Made by a program: the position numbers and the translations under genes
The notes under the pieces: model-generated
Seen by the model: the letters and a program-made list of their open reading frames with translations, nothing else
Databases searched by the model: none
Told to the model about the DNA's origin: nothing
Assembly (NCBI GenBank): GCA_009929975.1
Contig: RZZF01000138.1
Coordinates: 1-5,475, forward strand
From: Clostridia bacterium
GTDB lineage: Bacteria > Bacillota > Clostridia > Saccharofermentanales > UBA5734
Length of the DNA stretch: 5,475 nucleotides
Direction: 5' to 3'
In this document: piece by piece, positions 1 through 5,475 of the stretch
Layout: each line of letters opens with the position of its first letter
Numbering within the stretch: position 1 is the first letter of the stretch

Positions 1-22
1 GATCAGCCCGATGCATCGTCAT
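1..22 (-). CDS. start of a downstream gene, cut by the window edge (identity unknown)
   Basis: An ATG at 22-20 overlaps the TGA stop of miaB (21-19) as ATGA, and the frame stays open to the window edge, giving only M-T-M-H-R-A-D. A GGAG lies within the last codons of miaB, 11 bases before this ATG, which is a somewhat long but usable spacing. A second in-frame ATG at 16-14 is an alternative start. The overlap matches the ATGA junctions of the other genes here, which supports a coupled gene. In many Clostridia miaB is followed by mutS, so that is the prior guess, but seven residues cannot identify a family and no symbol is given. Confidence 0.4.
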
Positions 23-1521
23 GGCAGCAGTTTCTCCAGTTCGCCGATCAATGAGAATGTTTTGGCTTCCGTCATTTTGACCTGGGCCAGCCGTCCTTCA
101 AGCTTGTCGCCGCGCAGCTGGCCATTGTCATCATAACAGTCGTCCGGCAGCCGCATACTGTCCGGTACGCGCAGGTTGACCAGCCGATTGCAGCGGGTGC
201 GGCCGCTGAGCACCTCGGCGTCGCCGGAGCTGCGGCCCTCAATCAGGACTTCAAATGACCGGCCGATGGTGGCCTGGTTCGAACTGAGGCTGTGCTCGTT
301 CTGCAGGTCAGTCAGACGGCGGAAGCGGTCCGCGATAATCTCCGGCGCGATCTGATCGTCCATCGAGGCGGCCGGTGTTCCGTCGCGCGGCGAAAACTGG
401 AAGGTAAACGCGCTGTCAAAACGGATCTGGCGCATCAGATCAAGGGTGTCTGCGAATTCCTCTTCGGTTTCTCCGGGAAAACCGACAATCAGATCGGTCG
501 AAATCGAGAGACCCGGAACCGCGGCACGCAATTTCCGGACAATCTCGAAAAACTGTTCGCGGGTATAGCGCCGGTTCATCCGTTTGAGCACGGTATTGCT
601 GCCGGACTGCAGGGCCAGATGAACATGCTGTTCAATCACCGGATGACGGCTCATCACAGCGATCAACTCATCAGAGAGATCTTTGGGATGGGAGGTCATG
701 AAGCGGACACGGCTGAAATCGCCGATTTCGGCGACGGCCGCCAGCAGCTGGGCGAAATTACGCGGACCGGATTCATCATCCGGCAGATCATGACCGTAGG
801 AATTGACATTCTGGCCGAGCAGCATGATCTCCTGATAGCCTTGTTCGGCCAGCTGGCGTATCTCATCAAGGATTTCGGCCGGGCGCCGGCTCCGCTCACG
901 TCCCCGTGTATAAGGCACTACACAGTAAGTGCAGAAATTATTGCAGCCGAACATGATCGACACCAGCGCGCGAAAGCGCCGCACTCGGTGAATCGGCAAT
1001 CCTTCAACGATCACATCCTCATCCCCGACCGCGTAGATACGCCGTTCATCGATCAGGCGTCCATAGAGAAACTCCGGCAGGCGATAGATATCCTGCGGTC
1101 CGAAGACAATATCGACAAAAGAAAAACTGCGGTCGATCCGGTCAACATATTCGTCCCGCTTCATCATGCAGCCGCAGACCGCGATGACCAAATCCGGCCG
1201 TTCCCGGCGCAGCGGTTTCAAGTGCCCGAGATTGCCGAACAGGCGGCTGGCCGCGTGCTCACGGATGCTGCAGGTATTGAGGATGATCAGATCCGCTTCC
1301 CGCGTTGACTCAGCCGGAACATAGCCCATGTCATCGAGCAGGCCGGACAGATACTCACTGTCATTTTCATTGAGCTGACAGCCATAGGTTTCGATGAAAT
1401 ATCGTCTGGCAAATCCTGTTTCGGTCCGGTAGCGGTCCTGGCACTGTCTTATATGGTCACGATAGAACTGTTGCCGTTCAATGGCGGTCTGAGCCGGAAC
1501 GGTGATGGTTCGTTTCTTCAA
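19..1521 (-). CDS. miaB: tRNA-2-methylthio-N6-dimethylallyladenosine synthase (MiaB)
   Basis: This radical-SAM methylthiotransferase converts i6A37 to ms2i6A37 in tRNAs reading UNN codons, using two [4Fe-4S] clusters in the cytosol. Numbering from the TTG start (500 aa), the N-terminal UPF0004 domain carries the second-cluster cysteines Cys48 (ETYGCQLNENDSE), Cys84 (NTCSIRE) and Cys118 (CGCM). The radical-SAM CxxxCxxC is Cys193/197/200 (FGCNNFCTYC). LQSGSNTVLKRMNRRYT and TDLIVGFPGETEEEF are typical of the family. A TRAM domain begins near residue 419 and ends TEAKTFSLIGEL. The first ~40 residues are an extension as in clostridial homologues. The frame is open up to 1716, but ATG 1569 lies inside a promoter -10 box. 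TTG 1521 has a strong GGGGTGA Shine-Dalgarno and gives the sensible terminus MKKRTITVPAQ. The TRAM domain has an acidic insertion. The family call is very secure; the start is probable. Confidence 0.97.
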   Translation of the reverse strand: MKKRTITVPAQTAIERQQFYRDHIRQCQDRYRTETGFARRYFIETYGCQLNENDSEYLSGLLDDMGYVPAESTREADLIILNTCSIREHAASRLFGNLGHLKPLRRERPDLVIAVCGCMMKRDEYVDRIDRSFSFVDIVFGPQDIYRLPEFLYGRLIDERRIYAVGDEDVIVEGLPIHRVRRFRALVSIMFGCNNFCTYCVVPYTRGRERSRRPAEILDEIRQLAEQGYQEIMLLGQNVNSYGHDLPDDESGPRNFAQLLAAVAEIGDFSRVRFMTSHPKDLSDELIAVMSRHPVIEQHVHLALQSGSNTVLKRMNRRYTREQFFEIVRKLRAAVPGLSISTDLIVGFPGETEEEFADTLDLMRQIRFDSAFTFQFSPRDGTPAASMDDQIAPEIIADRFRRLTDLQNEHSLSSNQATIGRSFEVLIEGRSSGDAEVLSGRTRCNRLVNLRVPDSMRLPDDCYDDNGQLRGDKLEGRLAQVKMTEAKTFSLIGELEKLLP

Positions 1522-1526
1522 TTGAG

Positions 1527-1533
1527 TCACCCC
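1527..1533 (-). promoter_or_regulatory. ribosome binding site deciding the miaB TTG start
   Basis: GGGGTGA on the minus strand contains GGTGA, a perfect complement to the 16S 3' end, and lies five bases before TTG 1521-1519. No comparable site precedes ATG 1569 (only a GGG about 11 bases away) or GTG 1530, which lies inside the site itself. This favours TTG initiation. Confidence 0.7.
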
Positions 1534-1564
1534 GTTGATATCAATTACAGATAAAGCTCTGTCT

Positions 1565-1593
1565 ATCATATCAAAATTTACCCGGCCTGTATA
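1565..1593 (-). promoter_or_regulatory. predicted sigma-A type extended -10 promoter for miaB
   Basis: Read on the minus strand, TATGAT (1570-1565, 5 of 6 to TATAAT) is preceded by TG one base away (1573-1572), giving an extended TGnTATGAT. Exactly 17 bases upstream is TATACA (1593-1588, 4 of 6 to TTGACA). The spacer includes an A/T stretch that stands out from the G+C-rich surroundings. A start site near 1558 would give a leader of about 37 bases before TTG 1521. The promoter begins five bases after the transglutaminase stop codon, so miaB can be expressed apart from the upstream cluster, although read-through is also possible because no clear terminator intervenes. Confidence 0.6.
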
Positions 1594-1597
1594 TTGA

Positions 1598-3994
1598 TCA
1601 GCGTGTTGAACCACGCTGTTTCCAACGGAAAAACAATGGATCCGGCCGCAAGACACGCTGCAGGATCCAGCTCGCGCGGGGTGATGAATCATGGTAAATC
1701 TGATCCAGATGATCAAACCAGCCGGCCAGCCCGGCGACCTGCTGCGGTTCGGCCGGCTGCCCGCTGTAGATCAGGTAATCAAGCTGATCAGCCAGCCGGG
1801 TCAGCGGTTCATGAATCTGGCTCTGTATCGTCGGGGCCTCGTTCAGCTGCGTCATCCACTGAAGCCGGCTCTCCCCCTGATCCCGCCTGCGGCCGAGCAG
1901 TTGCAGCAGTCTTTCAATCTGCTGATGATAATACTTCGCCTGGTCGGACAAGTCCGGCAGCCGGGCCTGCAGCCAGTCGCGCTGATGGCGGTTGGCGGCA
2001 ACAGTCAGCAGCCGAATCAGAACGAGGATGAGCAGCAGGATGAACAGGCCTGCCGCAAGCGGCCAGATTCGGTTCAGATGCCATCCGGACAGGCTGCTGT
2101 CAGTCGGACCGCGGGTAGGCATCGGTGCGGAGGGTGAGGCCGCCGGAGTCTGTGTCGGTTGCGATGGCGAAGGCTCGCCAGCTGGGTCATCCGGATCTCC
2201 CGGGCCCGGTGGAATCCAGGGATCGTTCGCGAATCCCGGTGTGGCATCGATCGGGATCCAGCCGGCACCCGGCATAAAGACCTCTGTCCAGGCATGCGCC
2301 TGCTGCCCGGTGATCAGACGCCAGCCGGCCGAAGCATCCGGGGAATAAAATCCTTCGACATAGCGGGCCGGAATACCGGCCAGCCGGCTCATCATGGTCA
2401 TCGCCGTGGCAAAATAGACACAATAGCCGCGGCGGGTCTGGAGAAACCAACTGACAAACTCCACGTCATCTGGCGGGACCTCGACATCAAGATCATACAG
2501 GGCAAAATTGAGCAGAAAACCGCGGATGGCCATTACACGATCCCACGGTTCGCTGTAGGGAGCAATGATCTCAGCGGTCAGCCGTGTCAGCTCTCCCCGA
2601 TCGGTGTATTCAGGCAGGGCCGGCAGCGTCAGATACTCGAGCTGCTGCCGGATCTGCGCGGCATACTCCTGGTCATTGAGCTGCTGTCCAAGCTGTCGGA
2701 CCCTTGCGGAAAACTCGAGCGATTCTGTACGCAGGCGGAGTGCGTCGATCTGGACAATTTCACCGCTGCGCAGCCAGTATTTACTGATCAGCTGGCCGTT
2801 GCGGCTGAACAGATACTGGTAGCGTCCTTCAGATTCAAAATTGATCTCAAGCGGCCGTCCGGCCAATGGGATGGAATGGATGGCCTGGCCGACCGGCGAG
2901 ATACGATATTCGATCGGTTCAAGAAACTCTTTTGTCTGCTCATGATAGGGCGGCCGGTTCAGGTCAAACGCATGGTCGGCTTCTTCCCTGTAGAGCGAAC
3001 TGCCAAACCGGAGCAGCGCGTCATCCGGACTGCGCAGCCAGCGCTGGCCGTCATAGGCACCGGCGACTGCGGTGCGCAGGAGCATTGGTGACGAATACCC
3101 GGAAATCCGGAGAACCGGATCATCGGATAACTGGACCGGTCCGCCGAGACGATCAAAGACCGAGCGATAACCGGCCCGGCTGATATCAAGAATCTGGTAC
3201 TGGTCCAGTTTGGCCTGACCGCTGCCAGTCTGGCTGACCAGATCATCCACCCAGCCTTCCATGCGGTGCGAATAAAAGGTTGTCGCCGGCACAAGCGGCA
3301 GCAGTACGGCGGCCAGCAGAAGGATGACCAGAGCCAGCGGGAGTGCCTGCAGCATCAGGCGCGCGGTGAGCGGTCCCCTGCGGCGCCGGTCGAGACGGTG
3401 AATCAGGTGATGAGACCGGTTCCATCCGATAATGACACTGGCAGCCGGCAAGATCAGCCAGATCCATTCAGTCCTGAGTACCTCGAGGGCCGGCTCGGTT
3501 CGGACGGACAGCAGCAGTTCAGTCGTTATGATCAGCGCTGCCGCTCCGGCCAGCGGCCAGTTGAAGCGGGCGACCAGGCCATAGGATAGCAGCGCGATCA
3601 GGACCAGGATCAGCCAGGCCAGCCAGTTCTCAAAACGGATGTCCGGCTGTCGTCTGCCGTTCAGCCACTGCATCACCCAATCGTTGAAGAAACGGCTGAT
3701 CTCCGGTTCGAGGTTCTTCCCGAACCGCTGCAGTGTTTCCGAATAAAACCAGACGAAGCCGCCAATGATGGTCAGCAGACCACTGGCGATCAGCTGATAT
3801 CGCGTCCAGGTCAGGATCGCGGCCCCGATCAGGACCAGCAGGATGATGCCGCTTTGCCGGACCGGTTCAACCGGCAGTCCATTAATCCTGAAAATCAGCT
3901 GAACCATGCCTGCAGCATAGGCCCACGCTGAAAGCAGCCGTATGACGACAGACCCGAAACGCGCGGACCCGTTGCTGACGGCCGTGGCGGTCAT
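1598..3994 (-). CDS. TgpA-like membrane transglutaminase-fold protein (DUF3488 / Transglut_core / DUF4129-like)
   Basis: This is a multipass membrane protein with an external transglutaminase-like catalytic domain; its substrate is unknown. From ATG 3994 (798 aa), about six or seven hydrophobic segments lie between residues 14 and 235, as in the DUF3488 N-terminal region. A long extracytoplasmic part (about 236-643) follows, including YDGQRWL near 314. The catalytic core (about 475-585) shows Cys525 in RRGYCVYFATAM, His567 in QQAHAWTEVF and Asp583 in PIDATPGF, a complete Cys-His-Asp triad. A Pro/Ser/Thr-rich linker (about 590-635) leads to a last membrane segment (644-664) and a cytosolic tail of ~130 residues containing YLIYSG, resembling DUF4129. 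The frame is open to 4045, but ATG 3994 overlaps the DUF58 stop as ATGA, has GGGGCG eight bases upstream and starts where homologues do. Family members are proposed to act as peptidoglycan- or protein-modifying enzymes or proteases; which applies here cannot be told. Confidence 0.93.
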   Translation of the reverse strand: MTATAVSNGSARFGSVVIRLLSAWAYAAGMVQLIFRINGLPVEPVRQSGIILLVLIGAAILTWTRYQLIASGLLTIIGGFVWFYSETLQRFGKNLEPEISRFFNDWVMQWLNGRRQPDIRFENWLAWLILVLIALLSYGLVARFNWPLAGAAALIITTELLLSVRTEPALEVLRTEWIWLILPAASVIIGWNRSHHLIHRLDRRRRGPLTARLMLQALPLALVILLLAAVLLPLVPATTFYSHRMEGWVDDLVSQTGSGQAKLDQYQILDISRAGYRSVFDRLGGPVQLSDDPVLRISGYSSPMLLRTAVAGAYDGQRWLRSPDDALLRFGSSLYREEADHAFDLNRPPYHEQTKEFLEPIEYRISPVGQAIHSIPLAGRPLEINFESEGRYQYLFSRNGQLISKYWLRSGEIVQIDALRLRTESLEFSARVRQLGQQLNDQEYAAQIRQQLEYLTLPALPEYTDRGELTRLTAEIIAPYSEPWDRVMAIRGFLLNFALYDLDVEVPPDDVEFVSWFLQTRRGYCVYFATAMTMMSRLAGIPARYVEGFYSPDASAGWRLITGQQAHAWTEVFMPGAGWIPIDATPGFANDPWIPPGPGDPDDPAGEPSPSQPTQTPAASPSAPMPTRGPTDSSLSGWHLNRIWPLAAGLFILLLILVLIRLLTVAANRHQRDWLQARLPDLSDQAKYYHQQIERLLQLLGRRRDQGESRLQWMTQLNEAPTIQSQIHEPLTRLADQLDYLIYSGQPAEPQQVAGLAGWFDHLDQIYHDSSPRASWILQRVLRPDPLFFRWKQRGSTR
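1599..1618 (-). other. 7-bp hairpin overlapping the transglutaminase stop codon
   Basis: CAGCGTG and CACGCTG form a perfect 7-bp stem around a 6-base loop (GTTCAA on the minus strand). The second arm contains the first two bases of the TGA stop. It is followed by ATCAATATAC, not a run of T, so it is not a canonical intrinsic terminator on this strand. It could be a weak attenuator or an mRNA 3'-end stabiliser at the boundary between the upstream cluster and miaB, or be chance. Confidence 0.35.
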
Positions 3995-5199
3995 GAAAAC
4001 ATCGCCCCGTTCAACGTATTCCGCATATCCGGATAAGGCAGCCATTCAAAGATGATATCGTCCTCTGCCAGCCGCTCCTGCAGCTGATCCGGCGGCCCCT
4101 GTTCTGCCGCTCCGGCCAGCAGGCAGAGCAGAACCGGATGCAGGTGGCGCCGCAGCAGGCTTAACCCATCAAGAAGTGTTTCATCAGCCCAGGCAGTGAC
4201 GACGCAGACCGGGCAGCCTGCTCCTCCCTGCTCAGCTTCCCGGAGCAGGAGCGTTTCCATCGGCAGCGCTTCGCCGGGCGCGAGATCCGTCAGCAGCCAG
4301 AGAAGATCCTCCATCTGGCTGGCCGCATGGGCGGTCACCGCCTGCCGGTGCCCGCTGTGATAATCGGAAAGTGCAACAGACTGTCCAGCCTGGAGAAAAG
4401 TTTCAGCGCATCCGGCCGCGTAATCAGCAATATGATCGAGTGCCCTGGCCGGTACCCCTTCAGGCAGACGGTGATCCGCTAAAAGCATGATCACCGGTCG
4501 TGCCGGCTGCTCGAATTCCCGGATCTGAATCGTCTGGAAACGAGCGGTCAGCTTCCAGTGGATCCGCTTCAGCGGGTCGCCCTGCCGGTAGTCGCGCAAC
4601 CCGGCCAGGCTGTCGACGTCATCCTGATGCTGCTGGCGATGCTGGCCTGAATCCAGATCAAATGTGCGCAGAAACTGACCGGCGGACCGGACAGGCAGCG
4701 GCCGCGGCCAGATGGTCAGTTCGACCTGCTGCTGCTTCAATCTGGAACGGGAAGCCGCCGGGAGGCGAAAAAAAGCGAAGGCATCACTGACCAGCAGGCG
4801 GCTCAAACCAACGCGATAATGGCCGCGGCGGTGACAGATCACCTTGATTTTCTGCTGGACAGGCTGTTTTGGCATGATCAGTTCATCACGCCTGCGCAGC
4901 CGTGACAGGCCGTTTTCATCCTGAAGGCACAGCTTCAGCCGGAGCATGGCGACAGGCCGCCAGCGTTTTTGAATGATACGAAGCTGAAAATAAACCGTTT
5001 CACCGTGCCGGGCCGCTCGATGTGACAGCGACTGCTCAAGCTGGACGCGGCGAGACCACAGAATCAGCAGCAATGACCAGACAGGAAACTGAATCATGAC
5101 CAGCAGCGCGGCGGTCATGACTGGAGATCCGAGATAGGCAGCGGCCAGAAAGACAGCGGCCATCAGCATTAAGGCTGCCACTCCCCGCCACGTGATCAT
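3991..5199 (-). CDS. DUF58 domain-containing membrane protein
   Basis: DUF58 proteins are usually encoded beside MoxR ATPases and are thought to link the ATPase to a membrane target. The 402-residue product opens with MITWRGVAALML and two hydrophobic segments (about 5-24 and 27-48), typical of a membrane-anchored DUF58 N-terminus. A beta-rich region follows, with HRRGHYRVGLSRLLVSDAF at about 123-141. The family signature LRDYRQGDPLKRIHWKLTAR spans 201-220, close to the common REYxxGDxxRxIxWKxSAR. The C-terminal third should be the von Willebrand A-like part, but its first strand reads VIMLLADHRLPEG, without the DxSxS metal-binding motif. The start is fixed by the ATGA overlap with the moxR stop and by fit to the family N-terminus, though the Shine-Dalgarno is weak (GAG four bases away), which suggests translational coupling. 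The stop overlaps the transglutaminase start. The family is secure; the molecular role is inferred from context. Confidence 0.93.
   Translation of the reverse strand: MITWRGVAALMLMAAVFLAAAYLGSPVMTAALLVMIQFPVWSLLLILWSRRVQLEQSLSHRAARHGETVYFQLRIIQKRWRPVAMLRLKLCLQDENGLSRLRRRDELIMPKQPVQQKIKVICHRRGHYRVGLSRLLVSDAFAFFRLPAASRSRLKQQQVELTIWPRPLPVRSAGQFLRTFDLDSGQHRQQHQDDVDSLAGLRDYRQGDPLKRIHWKLTARFQTIQIREFEQPARPVIMLLADHRLPEGVPARALDHIADYAAGCAETFLQAGQSVALSDYHSGHRQAVTAHAASQMEDLLWLLTDLAPGEALPMETLLLREAEQGGAGCPVCVVTAWADETLLDGLSLLRRHLHPVLLCLLAGAAEQGPPDQLQERLAEDDIIFEWLPYPDMRNTLNGAMFS
4003..4008 (-). promoter_or_regulatory. ribosome binding site deciding the transglutaminase start
   Basis: GGGGCG on the minus strand lies eight bases before ATG 3994-3992, inside the last codons of the DUF58 gene. 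It supports the overlapping ATGA start over the upstream in-frame ATG at 4045, which would need a 55-base overlap. Confidence 0.5.
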
Positions 5200-5475
5200 G
5201 ACTCGGGAATATAAATCGTGCCGCGGATCTCAACCAGGATCTGTTCCGCGGTTCGTCCGGACCGACGGCCTTTTTCTTTTATGATCATGCGATGGGCAAA
5301 GACAAACGGCAGCATGGCCAGAACATCGTCCGGTATGACATAAGTCCGCCCGCTCAGCAGTGCTTGTCCCCTGGCTGCCTGCAGCAGCATCAGCGCTCCG
5401 CGCGGACTGACCCCGAGTGCGAGGTCCGGATGCTGGCGGGTGGCTCTGGCGATCCGCGCGGAGGCCGAGTACGGG
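5196..5475 (-). CDS. MoxR-family AAA+ ATPase, C-terminal part only
   Basis: The last 92 codons are visible and the gene continues beyond the right edge, so Walker A, Walker B and the sensor motifs cannot be checked. The segment ATRQHPDLALGVSPRGALML followed by QAARGQALLSGRTYVIPDDV is the hallmark of the MoxR C-terminal lid domain, comparable to the family pattern TRxHPxLxLGaSPRaalaLlraARAlAlLxGRxyVxPdDV. A basic stretch (KEKGRRSGR) and a tail ending GTIYIPES follow. MoxR proteins are chaperone-like ATPases that help assemble or activate partner complexes. Here the partners are most likely the two membrane proteins encoded just downstream. The TGA stop (5198-5196) overlaps the DUF58 ATG (5199-5197), indicating one operon. 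Homologues are called MoxR or YeaC; no specific symbol is justified. Confidence 0.93.
   Translation of the reverse strand, partial: PYSASARIARATRQHPDLALGVSPRGALMLLQAARGQALLSGRTYVIPDDVLAMLPFVFAHRMIIKEKGRRSGRTAEQILVEIRGTIYIPES

Noticed and set aside
292..1308. Open frame of 338 codons on the plus strand opposite miaB
   Set aside because: It lies wholly antisense to a clearly conserved gene, shows no recognisable domain, and has a composition that mirrors miaB codons. Long antisense frames are common at this base composition.
1622..1716. N-terminal extension of MiaB to the ATG at 1716
   Set aside because: The extra residues are simply the transglutaminase C-terminal coding region read in another frame, and they show no MiaB similarity.
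1594..2348. Several overlapping plus-strand frames of 118-148 codons
   Set aside because: They are low-complexity Pro/Ala/Arg/Gln-rich translations that shadow the Pro/Ser linker and tail of the transglutaminase.
2366..2381. Perfect hairpin GGCCGG-AATA-CCGGCC
   Set aside because: It encodes the conserved AGIPARY segment of the transglutaminase core on the other strand. The symmetry is explained by the codons for Ala-Gly-Ile-Pro-Ala, and there is no U-tract.
2159..3091. Open frame of 310 codons on the plus strand opposite the transglutaminase gene
   Set aside because: It is antisense to the conserved catalytic region, and no membrane, domain or start-site signal supports it.
3995..4045. Extra 17 residues at the N-terminus of the transglutaminase
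   Set aside because: They would overlap the DUF58 gene by 55 bases, whereas the ATGA start at 3994 has a better ribosome binding site and matches the other junctions.
1..5475. tRNA genes, CRISPR repeats, insertion sequences, attachment sites
   Set aside because: No cloverleaf, regularly spaced repeats, terminal inverted repeats or transposase or integrase coding was seen. Nearly all bases are taken up by the conserved genes.

Overview
The window is a densely packed, moderately G+C-rich bacterial segment in which every supportable gene lies on the minus strand, so it reads from right to left. Gene content and protein style suggest an anaerobic Firmicute (Bacillota, Clostridia-like). The main reasons are a MiaB with the long N-terminal extension seen in clostridial homologues and the moxR / DUF58 / transglutaminase order common in that phylum. 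This assignment is an inference. No rRNA or other taxonomic marker is present.

Right part (5475 to 1598): three genes form a tight cluster. They are the C-terminal end of a MoxR-family AAA+ ATPase (cut by the window edge), a complete DUF58 membrane protein of 402 residues, and a complete TgpA-like multipass membrane transglutaminase of about 798 residues. The two junctions are identical 4-base ATGA overlaps, so the genes are almost certainly co-transcribed and translationally coupled. The usual reading of this trio is a MoxR chaperone and a DUF58 adaptor that assemble or activate a membrane-anchored transglutaminase-fold enzyme whose catalytic domain faces outside. The Cys-His-Asp triad of the enzyme is intact.

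Middle (1598 to 1522): this 76-base gap is the only real intergenic space. It holds an extended -10 promoter, a 10-bp palindrome and a strong Shine-Dalgarno. A 7-bp stem overlaps the stop of the transglutaminase gene. Together these show that miaB probably has its own promoter and starts at a TTG codon at 1521. The longer ATG-initiated reading frames begin at or upstream of the promoter.

Left part (1521 to 1): miaB encodes the radical-SAM methylthiotransferase that completes ms2i6A37 in tRNA. Its stop overlaps, again as ATGA, the start of a further gene of which only seven codons are visible. mutS is a frequent neighbour at this position in Clostridia, but seven codons cannot confirm it.

No tRNA, rRNA, CRISPR array, insertion sequence or prophage signature was found. 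I see no convincing undescribed system. The more unusual points are the promoter-based reassignment of the miaB start, a marked excess of GATC sites, the apparent absence of a MIDAS motif in the DUF58 protein, and an insertion in the MiaB TRAM domain.
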